A stretch of 64,000 bases of DNA from Glaciecola sp965658765 (lineage in GTDB: Bacteria; Pseudomonadota; Gammaproteobacteria; Enterobacterales; Alteromonadaceae), in assembly GCA_965658765.1 (NCBI GenBank), contig CBFHTO010000002.1, forward strand, positions 1 to 64,000. Reading direction: 5' to 3'. The notes beneath the pieces are model-generated. The model saw only the letters and a list, made by a program, of their open reading frames with translations. It did not search any database and was not told the origin of the DNA. The translations under genes were made by a program, and so were the position numbers. Shown one piece after another: positions 53,400-61,271 of this stretch (its first letter is position 1; each line of letters begins with the position of its first letter).

Positions 53400-53412
53400 G
53401 TTTAAACAAAAT

Positions 53413-53438
53413 AAAAGCCTCGCTATTGCGAGGCTTTT
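53413..53438. terminator. Terminator between fabA and rmf
   Basis: A perfect 11-bp stem (AAAAGCCTCGC / GCGAGGCTTTT) with TATT loop, flanked by A- and T-rich runs, fits a bidirectional terminator for the two convergent genes. Confidence 0.88.
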
Positions 53439-53472
53439 ATTTTTATAAATGACTAGTTATTGTCTAGAAAAA

Positions 53473-53649
53473 TTACCGCTGTCCTAAACCTAATTGTCGA
53501 TCTGAATTAGCGTCGCGCCAACCCCCTAACCAATATGACCTTGCGTCTGAATTTTGAAATGGACAATTTTCTTTAGAACGACCAGAAATACCCGCTTGAT
53601 AACCTTTTGCATGAGCTCTGGATAATTTATCTCTTTTTTGTCTTTTCAT
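53473..53649 (-). CDS. rmf: Ribosome modulation factor RMF
   Basis: RMF dimerises 70S ribosomes into inactive 100S particles in stationary phase. The 58 residues (MKRQKRDKLSRAHAKGYQAG onward) align with E. coli RMF: GRSKENCPF, WLGGWRDA. The start at 53649 has AGAGG upstream; a longer frame to 53745 would be 32 residues too long for the family. It lies convergent to fabA. Confidence 0.95.
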   Translation of the reverse strand: MKRQKRDKLSRAHAKGYQAGISGRSKENCPFQNSDARSYWLGGWRDANSDRQLGLGQR

Positions 53650-54003
53650 TGATAACCTCTCTAGTGTATTGAAAGTGCGCACACGGTCACGAAATAGGCT
53701 ACTGTTCATCATAAGCAACATTAGCAATATTGCGATGTGCACCATTAATTAGTACACATAAAACAAAAAGAGTTCAACGTATAAATTTAGTAAATATTGA
53801 ATATATATCCTAACTGCTTGAAAAGTCTAAAAGCTTTTTGATACACAATTTTAAACTAAAAAACCACCTTATTATTAGATTTTGTTATTAAAATTACGCA
53901 CCTCAATAAAAACGCGGTTCCTAAGGGCTTAGGATGCATATCCTAATAAAATATATATTTGCGCTATAATTTTATGAATATGATGAAATTCGACAAATTT
54001 AAA
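53650..54003. other. Upstream region of rmf without a gene
   Basis: This AT-rich region must hold the rmf promoter. An imperfect palindrome (TGTGCAC...GTACACA, near 53735-53757) lies about 90 bases upstream of rmf. I see no open frame worth calling. Confidence 0.5.
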
Positions 54004-54005
54004 CT

Positions 54006-54038
54006 AAAAAAAACGCCTTTATTTCTAAAAGCGTTTTT
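54006..54038 (-). terminator. Terminator after the DUF3466 gene
   Basis: On the minus strand AAAAACGCTTT and AAAGGCGTTTTT pair with one bulge around a short loop, followed by a run of T. It lies about 20 bases past the DUF3466 stop. Confidence 0.75.
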
Positions 54039-54059
54039 CTTTATAGCAAAAATAAATTT

Positions 54060-55736
54060 TTAAAATCTCAAGCGTCTGACCAAGACTAACGCCAATAGTC
54101 CGAATAAGTATGCAATTGATGAAGAAGCACCCTGCCTTTCTCTTACGTTTGAATCTTCATCCTCATCAGTGCATGTTGATGGAGCGTCTCCTGTAGGATT
54201 AAGTTTTACGGAAACTACTGTATCGACTAAGACTTGATCACCGTTTTCGTCTAGCAGAATATTGCCCTGCACATCCCGATTAGGTTTCTTAACCAAGGCG
54301 TCAGCCACTATTTCGTTGTTGTCATTTATATCATTAGCAGTAACAATCAAATAGGGGCTATCACAAGGCAAAAGGTCATTAAGATTTACAAAGGTATCGG
54401 TCTCTATAGTATACATAAACCCGTTTCTTCTACGTTCACCTTGATTCGCGTCTGCTTCCCCTTCACCAACAACAATATTATTATTGTTTATCGCTCGAGG
54501 AAAACTAGCAGAACTTACAAAAAAGTCTGTTGGAAACACCAGTTCGTCTGTATTGAGATCATAGGTAAAAAACTTTGTACGACTGACGCCATTAAATGAT
54601 TGAGTTCTATAGCCAATAACATAACCGTCGTTAGAAATGCCCGTTGCTGCATTAGGTAAAAGTTCGTCATCAGCAATAAGTCGAGTTGTCACACCATTTT
54701 CATAGACAACAGCAGCCTCTGTAAAGAAATCACCAACTGGGACAGGAGAAACCCCTACTGCCGTACCAGCGTCATTTATATCAACAGCTCTATTTGAGAA
54801 TATTTGGGATAAATCAGCATCAGGCTCAAACGTTAGACCATAAATTTCACTGTCTATAACATCGCCTTGTGCATCTAACTGCCAAATCGTAGCGCGCCGA
54901 GTAACCTGAGGCAGGAACGTATTTGAGCGGTTACCAAAGCGATCAGTAATGCTTGCAGTGAACGTGCTGTATATACACGCTTTTAAAGGTCGGTCTCCGC
55001 GTGTTTCCTCGTCTTCACAAGCTGTGATAGCGCTCGTAATATTATCGCTTACAGCAACGCTCGAGGCTCCTGCCACCTGTAGATTTGCGTTAATAGCATC
55101 CGCTACAGAAAAGCCTCCTGCAGTTGTTTCAGAAGGCACTAAGGGAGTAACTTTTTCGCCCACTTGCACAAATCCACGATTTACAAAGTCATTTACAACG
55201 TAATTTAATACTTCGCCGTTTTCGTTTTCATAGTCAATTCTAGTGAATGGGCCATTCATAGTACCGACAATATGTGTGCCATTTACCGAGTCACCGAGTT
55301 CAATATCGTTTGCAAAAGTAAAGCCGTTTAGGACATCACTTTGAACATCAAAACCATATACATAAGAGAAATCGGTGCCGTCTGTTTGGTAAGCAATATT
55401 CGAAGCTAGTTTTTGACCGAATGGCAGATCGGATTGTGTATTGCCTCGAATAAAACTGCTGACGATTGCAAGGTCTGTAGCATTGAAGTTACCTTCTAGG
55501 GCCGAGTCTAGGTCAGTTAAGTTAAAGGCTTCTAAATCCAATAATGAGATGTCTATTGGTGCATTATAAGGATTATTAATAATCGTGAGAATCAAGCCAG
55601 TGTTGTCGATTGAGCCAGAAAACTGATTCCTTGATAATTGATTGCTTGGTAACTCAATTACTTCATACGAAGCAGCTTGGCTCACAATCGGTAATACGCT
55701 TAGCATTAACATAGTTGTTATGCGGTTTAATTTCAT
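54060..55736 (-). CDS. DUF3466 family secreted protein with C-terminal membrane sorting tail
   Basis: From ATG 55736 the 558-residue protein starts with a signal peptide (MKLNRITTMLMLSVLPIVSQA) and carries repeated beta-strand blocks (for example GISNDGYVIGYRT, DINDAGTAVGVSP, AINNNNIVVGEGE). These are typical of DUF3466 and of beta-propeller-like repeats. The C-terminus is GASSSIAYLFGLLALVLVRRL, a short membrane anchor with basic end like GlyGly-CTERM or rhombosortase-type tails. The open frame continues upstream into the uup gene, but the AGGA site supports 55736. Function is unknown; it is exported. Confidence 0.85.
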   Translation of the reverse strand: MKLNRITTMLMLSVLPIVSQAASYEVIELPSNQLSRNQFSGSIDNTGLILTIINNPYNAPIDISLLDLEAFNLTDLDSALEGNFNATDLAIVSSFIRGNTQSDLPFGQKLASNIAYQTDGTDFSYVYGFDVQSDVLNGFTFANDIELGDSVNGTHIVGTMNGPFTRIDYENENGEVLNYVVNDFVNRGFVQVGEKVTPLVPSETTAGGFSVADAINANLQVAGASSVAVSDNITSAITACEDEETRGDRPLKACIYSTFTASITDRFGNRSNTFLPQVTRRATIWQLDAQGDVIDSEIYGLTFEPDADLSQIFSNRAVDINDAGTAVGVSPVPVGDFFTEAAVVYENGVTTRLIADDELLPNAATGISNDGYVIGYRTQSFNGVSRTKFFTYDLNTDELVFPTDFFVSSASFPRAINNNNIVVGEGEADANQGERRRNGFMYTIETDTFVNLNDLLPCDSPYLIVTANDINDNNEIVADALVKKPNRDVQGNILLDENGDQVLVDTVVSVKLNPTGDAPSTCTDEDEDSNVRERQGASSSIAYLFGLLALVLVRRLRF

Positions 55737-55750
55737 GAACGGTCCTGTAA

Positions 55751-57688
55751 CTACTGTTGATTCTGTGTTGATTCTAATTCTTCCCATCGTGCAAATGCAG
55801 TTTCTAACGCCAACTCTTGACTGGCTAGTTCTTCAAGCACGTTTTGGGTTTCATCGATGTCTTTGCTGAAAAAATCGGGGGCATTGACAATAACTTGTAA
55901 ACGCTCAATATTTTCTTCTATCTCTTCTAGAGTTTTCGGCAAAGTTTCTAATTCTCTACGCTCTTTATATGATAACTTTTTTGTCTTAGCAGGAGTAGTA
56001 TATTGTGCCTTCTCTTGTTGCTCTGGTCGCTTGTTTTGCTTTATCTTCGAAGAATCATCATCGCTGCGATAACTCTTCTCTTTCAAAGCACGTTCTTCTT
56101 GCCAAATTTGTATGTCAGCATAACCACCCACAAATTGAGTTATTTTGCCGTCGCCTTCAAAAAACAAACTGCTAGTAACAACATTATCAATAAACTCTCT
56201 ATCGTGACTCACTAATAGAAGTGTCCCTTCATAATTAACTAACAGAGACTCTAAAAGTTCGAGCGTTTCGACATCAAGATCATTTGTTGGTTCATCAAGA
56301 ATTAAAACGTTACTTGGTTTCAACATGATTTTTGCTAGCATGAGGCGATTTTTTTCACCACCTGACAAGGCTGAAACAGGCACATTTACTCTTTCAGGAG
56401 AAAACAAATAGTCTTGGAGGTAACTGATAACATGCCGAGGACCGCCATTTACCGTAATTTCGCGTTTACCGTCTGCCACTGCATCAATCAGTGTTTTATT
56501 CAGGTCTAATTGCGTACGATGTTGATCAAAGTATGCAACTTCTAAATTCGTACCAGTAAATACTTCACCTGTATTTGCTTCAAGTTGTCCTAGAAGCAAC
56601 TTTATTAGCGTGCTTTTACCACACCCATTCGGACCAATAAACGCAAGTTTATCTCCTCTGCTAATCAAAAGATCGAGCTCATTAACGATTTTTTTCTCAC
56701 CATAGGCATAAGACACTTGTTTAAATTCAAACACGCGCTTGCCCGAGCGACTTCCAACACTGCTATTAATATTTGCATTGCCAACTTGATTGCGCCTTGC
56801 TTTATACTCTTCTCGAAGTGATTTGAGTGCCCTCACCCGCCCTTCGTTTCTAGTACGACGAGCTTTTATACCTTGGCGAATCCAAATTTCTTCCTTTGCA
56901 AGTTTCTTATCAAATTCTCTTTGTTGGGTCTCTTCTACTTCCAAATCATGCGCTTTTTGAATTAGATAGGTTTCATAATTTCCCGGATAAGACTTTAATG
57001 AGCCTCGATCTAAATCGACAATTCTGGTGGCCAAATTTCGAATAAAGGCTCTATCGTGGCTTATAAATACGATTGCCCCTTGGAAGTTAAGTAATGTTTT
57101 CTCTAGCCATTTAACCATATTGATATCTAAGTGGTTTGTCGGCTCGTCTAATAATAGTACTTGAGGCTCGCTAACTAATGCTCTTGCAAGTGCAGCTTTT
57201 CTCCTCCAACCGCCAGACAGACCACTCAAATTGACAGAGCCATCTAATTCAAGCTGAGTTAAGACATTTAAAATCCGCTGCTCAAGCATCCATCCATTGC
57301 TTGCATCTAGTTTTTCTTGAAGGTTTTGCAGCTTTAATAATGCTTTTTCACTGTGGTCGTGCTCTACCACTCGTGTTTGTGCAAAGTATTCTTTGATTGT
57401 ATTAGCGTTCTCTGAAAGCCCCTCAGCAACATAGTCAAACAGTGTGATTTCATTATTGCTTGGTGGATCTTGTTCAAGTCTTGCGATACTCAATTGATTG
57501 CCATGTAAATATTGACCATCATCCAACTTAATATCATGACTCAAAACTTTTAAGAGCGTTGATTTACCACTACCGTTTCTCCCAACAATGCATACGCGCT
57601 CTTTTTCATCCAAGGTAAAATCAACACCATCTAGCAAGGGTGGATGCCCAAATAAGACAGTTCCTTGTTTAATCTGCAAGAGGTTCAT
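55751..57688 (-). CDS. uup: ABC-F family ATPase Uup
   Basis: Uup is a soluble ABC-F protein with two ATPase domains, linked to ribosome function and precise excision of transposons in E. coli. The 645 residues have the first Walker A GRNGSGKST, signature LSGGWRRK and Walker B VLLLDEPTNHLD; the second has GPNGCGKST, LSGGEKNR and VLILDEPTNDLD. A C-terminal coiled coil with basic linker (residues 540-645) fits the DNA-binding tail of Uup. Its start overlaps the glutaredoxin-like gene by 20 bases, in the rlmL-grx-uup operon. Confidence 0.95.
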   Translation of the reverse strand: MNLLQIKQGTVLFGHPPLLDGVDFTLDEKERVCIVGRNGSGKSTLLKVLSHDIKLDDGQYLHGNQLSIARLEQDPPSNNEITLFDYVAEGLSENANTIKEYFAQTRVVEHDHSEKALLKLQNLQEKLDASNGWMLEQRILNVLTQLELDGSVNLSGLSGGWRRKAALARALVSEPQVLLLDEPTNHLDINMVKWLEKTLLNFQGAIVFISHDRAFIRNLATRIVDLDRGSLKSYPGNYETYLIQKAHDLEVEETQQREFDKKLAKEEIWIRQGIKARRTRNEGRVRALKSLREEYKARRNQVGNANINSSVGSRSGKRVFEFKQVSYAYGEKKIVNELDLLISRGDKLAFIGPNGCGKSTLIKLLLGQLEANTGEVFTGTNLEVAYFDQHRTQLDLNKTLIDAVADGKREITVNGGPRHVISYLQDYLFSPERVNVPVSALSGGEKNRLMLAKIMLKPSNVLILDEPTNDLDVETLELLESLLVNYEGTLLLVSHDREFIDNVVTSSLFFEGDGKITQFVGGYADIQIWQEERALKEKSYRSDDDSSKIKQNKRPEQQEKAQYTTPAKTKKLSYKERRELETLPKTLEEIEENIERLQVIVNAPDFFSKDIDETQNVLEELASQELALETAFARWEELESTQNQQ

Positions 57689-57914
57689 TAATAAATGCCT
57701 TTAGTGCGTTTAAATCGAACGGCCAAGATAGTTCTTGACCATCTACATCTCTTTTTAAAACCGGAATTCTGGCACTGTATAGATGGTATAACTCACTTGA
57801 GTCACGAATATTACTCTTTTGTATTATCAAGTCTGGTCGTTTAATTTGCGCAATCAACTCATCTGCCAAGTCACATAAGGAACAGGACGGACCGGTATAA
57901 AAATGAATAATCAT
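57669..57914 (-). CDS. Glutaredoxin-like thiol protein (DUF836)
   Basis: The 81-residue protein has a thioredoxin-fold start (IIHFYTGPSCSLCDLADELI) with the redox pair CSLC, and the cis-Pro stretch ARIPVLKRDVDG. The ATG at 57914 overlaps the rlmL stop by four bases (ATGA), so a longer frame starting at 57932 is rejected. Small glutaredoxin-like genes of this type commonly sit beside rlmL and uup in gammaproteobacteria. Confidence 0.9.
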   Translation of the reverse strand: MIIHFYTGPSCSLCDLADELIAQIKRPDLIIQKSNIRDSSELYHLYSARIPVLKRDVDGQELSWPFDLNALKAFINEPLAD

Positions 57915-60115
57915 ACTCGCAACTCCCAACAATGATGGATTTTTTGGTTTCGCTTAAAGTCTTCATCTATGGTTTGAGATGTAATGTTTTTGATCATAAA
58001 TCCACTTTTAACTAGTTCAGCTTCATCTAGCTTGAATGACCTCAAATTATTGCTAAAAAATATTATACCGCCTGAATTGAGTTTAGACTTTGCGACTTGC
58101 AGTAATGCGAGGTGATCACGTTGTACATCCCAAGAGGCTTCCATACGTTTAGAATTGGAAAATGAAGGCGGATCTATGAATATAAGGTCAAACTTAGCTG
58201 CGTGATGAGTTTCATTGATCCATTCAATGCAATCTCGTTTGATAAATTCATAAGGGCCTTTTAATCCATTCACATCAAAGTTTTCTTTCGCCCAATTTAA
58301 ATAGGTATTTGACATATCGACTGACGTGACAGATTTTGCGCCGCCTAGCGCAGCGTGCACAGAAACACTGCCTGTGTAACAAAAAAGATTAAGTACATGC
58401 TTATCTTTGGCTTTTTGTTTGACCAATTTGCGAGTTATCCGGTGGTCCAAAAACAGCCCCACATCTAGATAGTCAGTTGGATTTATAAGAAAGGTTGCGC
58501 CATTTTCGTGTACCTGTATTTTTTTACCTTGCTTTTCAACTTTTTCGTACTGCTGTTTACCAAGCTTTTTCTCTCTAACTTTAAGAACGATGTCTCGCTT
58601 ATGGCAGTTTAGTAAGCTAGGTAGATGCAAAAGTGCTTGTGCTAAGCGTTCCTGAGCAACCGATTCAGGTATATTTTTGGGCGCCGCATATTCTTGAACA
58701 ATGACATATTTACCATACAGATCAATGGCAAAATTAAAGTTGGGTAAATCGGCGTCATAAACGCGATATGCATCCGTATCGCTGCGCTTAATCCATGACT
58801 TGAGTTTTTTCAAATTTTTGCTCAAGCGATTGCTGAATTCGTTATCCTTTGGAGCGCTGTCAAACTGCACCAGATTGCTATCCGTAATGTCATATAATGC
58901 GAGTTGAGTTTCTATTTTTCCATTGAATAGTTTATATTTTTTTGTCGTTCTCAGTTTTAGCGCTTTTAGTAATTTTTCACTTGAACAGATAAATGCAATA
59001 CGCCAATCTCCAAACTCTCGTTTAAGTTGTTCTCCGAGTTGATGGTACATAGGTAAAAGAGCAACATAATCATCTAATCGCTCTCCATAAGGTGGATTGC
59101 TCACCATTACGCCGGTAGTTTCTGGCACGCTAGCACCTGTAACGTCGCATTGTTTGAAGTTAATTGAATTTTCTAATCCAGCTGTATAAGCATTTTCTCT
59201 TGCTAGATCCAAAACCTTAGTGCTTAAGTCAAACGCATATATTTTGTTTGTGGGTTCGCACTCTTCTTCATGAGCTGTATTTTTCAATTCATCAAAAAGT
59301 TGTTTCTGGTGCCCAAACCAAGACTCAAAGCCCCAGTTTTTTCGTAAAAGATTTGGTGCAATATTATTGGCCATTAATGCAGCTTCAATCGCAATAGTGC
59401 CAGAACCACACATTGGATCTAGTAAACAACGCGTATCTGAAGGATGCCAACCACTTCTATAGATGACCGCCGCAGCGAGATGCTCTTTAATCGGAGCATC
59501 GCCGGTGCCCATTCGATAACCACGCTGATGCAAACTTTGACCAGATAAATCAATACAGACATCGCACAGCTCTCTTTTTACTCTAACGTGTATTTTGATA
59601 TCTGAGAATTGTCGTTCGACGTTTGGACGTTGTTGTCCATCTTCTACAAATGCGTCGACGATTGCATCTTTTACCTTTAAAGCGCCAAACTGACTATTAT
59701 TGATTGCCTTATTTGTTCCGTTAAATTGGACAGAGAAAGAAGATTTATTTGAAAATTGACTCGGCCAATCTACGGACGCAGAGAGATTATAAAGATCGTC
59801 AGCACTATGAACTTTACCCTCGGCTAGACTCACTAAAACACGGTTTGCTAAACGTGAATGTAAACAGATAGCGTAGGCTTGTTTTAAGTCTCCTTCAAAA
59901 CTAACTTGTCCCGGTTGAATTTTTAATTTAGGCGCATTATCCAACCAATGAACAGGGTAATGAGATTCGTCTAAAGGAAATGGGTAACAAAACTTTGCCT
60001 TACCTACTTGTTGTGGTTCAGCGTCACGTTGATAAAGCATGAACAATATTGCGTTAATTTCTTGCTGCAGAAGCTCATCAAGGCCTCGCGAGGTCGTTAC
60101 GATAATATTAAGCAT
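57911..60115 (-). CDS. rlmL: Fused 23S rRNA methyltransferase RlmKL
   Basis: RlmKL carries two methyltransferases in one chain: it makes m2G2445 and m7G2069 in 23S rRNA. The 734 residues have an N-terminal THUMP domain, then the RlmL site LLDPMCGSGTIAIEAALMA and NPPYGERL, and the RlmK site VLNLFCYTGSVSVHAALGGA and FDLIFIDPPSFSNSK. The length is close to the 702 of E. coli. The start overlaps the pyrD stop by 8 bases. Confidence 0.96.
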   Translation of the reverse strand: MLNIIVTTSRGLDELLQQEINAILFMLYQRDAEPQQVGKAKFCYPFPLDESHYPVHWLDNAPKLKIQPGQVSFEGDLKQAYAICLHSRLANRVLVSLAEGKVHSADDLYNLSASVDWPSQFSNKSSFSVQFNGTNKAINNSQFGALKVKDAIVDAFVEDGQQRPNVERQFSDIKIHVRVKRELCDVCIDLSGQSLHQRGYRMGTGDAPIKEHLAAAVIYRSGWHPSDTRCLLDPMCGSGTIAIEAALMANNIAPNLLRKNWGFESWFGHQKQLFDELKNTAHEEECEPTNKIYAFDLSTKVLDLARENAYTAGLENSINFKQCDVTGASVPETTGVMVSNPPYGERLDDYVALLPMYHQLGEQLKREFGDWRIAFICSSEKLLKALKLRTTKKYKLFNGKIETQLALYDITDSNLVQFDSAPKDNEFSNRLSKNLKKLKSWIKRSDTDAYRVYDADLPNFNFAIDLYGKYVIVQEYAAPKNIPESVAQERLAQALLHLPSLLNCHKRDIVLKVREKKLGKQQYEKVEKQGKKIQVHENGATFLINPTDYLDVGLFLDHRITRKLVKQKAKDKHVLNLFCYTGSVSVHAALGGAKSVTSVDMSNTYLNWAKENFDVNGLKGPYEFIKRDCIEWINETHHAAKFDLIFIDPPSFSNSKRMEASWDVQRDHLALLQVAKSKLNSGGIIFFSNNLRSFKLDEAELVKSGFMIKNITSQTIDEDFKRNQKIHHCWELRV

Positions 60116-61112
60116 TCACCAACTCGTTGATTAGTTTAGGACCTTGATAAATAAAGCCTGTATAGATTTGTAATAAACTTGCACCTGCATCTAAACGATT
60201 TCTCGCATCTTCTGCACAAGATATACCTCCAACACCAATTATCGGCATTTTGCCATCAAGCAAACCGGAAAGTTGTTGCGTCACATTTTGGCTTCTTGTC
60301 GTGAGTACTTCACCACTTAAACCTCCAGCCTCGCTAGCATATTTATGATCTTGAACTGGTGCTCTATCCAGTGTTGTATTGGTTGCGATGACGGCGTCAA
60401 GTTTGCTGTTTAGAAGTGTTTGAGCAATTTGTTCGAGCGCGACTGAGTCCACATCTGGTGCAATCTTTACCCAAACAGGTACATATTTGTCATGCTTCTT
60501 GTGTAAATTGATTTGCTCATTTTTAATTCCTGAAAGCAAGTTTTTCAGCGCGTCGCCATACTGTAAGTCACGTAATCCGGGGGTATTAGGTGACGATATA
60601 TTAACGGTAATGTAAGAAGCATATTGATAGACTTTTTGCATACAAATTATGTAATCATCTAAGGCTTTATCCTCAGGTGTATCTTTATTCTTACCAATAT
60701 TTATGCCCAAGACACCTTGGTATTTACTTGCTTTTACTTGCTCGACTAAATAATCGACACCTTTATTATTAAAGCCCATTCGGTTAATAATAGCTTTGTG
60801 TTCTGGCAATCTAAACAGCCGAGGTTTTTCATTGCCTGGCTGAGGGCGCGGTGTAGTAGTACCGACCTCAATAAACCCAAACCCCATTGCTGCGAAAGCA
60901 TCAATACATTCTGCGTTTTTGTCTAACCCTGCAGCTAAACCAACCATATTCTTAAACTCTATGCCGCACACATGGACAGGTTTGGGAGGGAGCGCTTGCG
61001 AATATAAAGAAGACAAAAAAGTATTTTGAGTTCGGTTTAGGAATTTTATGGAAACATCGTGTGACCATTCTGCGTCACACAACAACAAAGATTTTTGTAC
61101 CAAGGAATACAC
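60108..61112 (-). CDS. pyrD: Dihydroorotate dehydrogenase (quinone), class 2
   Basis: PyrD oxidises dihydroorotate to orotate at the membrane and passes electrons to quinone. The 334 residues have the class 2 N-terminal extension, GLAAGLDKNAECIDAFAAMG, NRMGFNNKGVDYLVEQ, the catalytic Ser in NISSPNTPGLRDLQ, and the FMN-phosphate loop GVGGISCAEDA then LLQIYTGFIYQGP. It is first in the pyrD-rlmL-grx-uup operon, as in E. coli-like order. Confidence 0.97.
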   Translation of the reverse strand: MYSLVQKSLLLCDAEWSHDVSIKFLNRTQNTFLSSLYSQALPPKPVHVCGIEFKNMVGLAAGLDKNAECIDAFAAMGFGFIEVGTTTPRPQPGNEKPRLFRLPEHKAIINRMGFNNKGVDYLVEQVKASKYQGVLGINIGKNKDTPEDKALDDYIICMQKVYQYASYITVNISSPNTPGLRDLQYGDALKNLLSGIKNEQINLHKKHDKYVPVWVKIAPDVDSVALEQIAQTLLNSKLDAVIATNTTLDRAPVQDHKYASEAGGLSGEVLTTRSQNVTQQLSGLLDGKMPIIGVGGISCAEDARNRLDAGASLLQIYTGFIYQGPKLINELVNA

Positions 61113-61218
61113 GTAAAGCCACCTAATCAGCAGAGTGATGCGATGATGTCACATCAAGCCCGCTTTGAAAGCATCAAATATTCGACAACAATTTGTGCAT
61201 TGCACATAAATCGAACCA

Positions 61219-61245
61219 TTATCGAATCAAAAAAAAGCCCTGCAA
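61219..61245 (-). terminator. Terminator after the glutamate dehydrogenase gene
   Basis: On the minus strand a perfect 10-bp stem (AAAGCCCTGC / GCAGGGCTTT) with a two-base loop is followed by eight T. It lies 27 bases after the gene end. Confidence 0.9.
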
Positions 61246-61271
61246 GCAGGGCTTTCACCTAAAGGCGTAGT

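Noticed and set aside
53735..53757. Palindrome TGTGCAC...GTACACA as a CRP site for rmf
   Set aside because: The spacing between the arms does not fit the TGTGA-N6-TCACA consensus, so CRP cannot be claimed.
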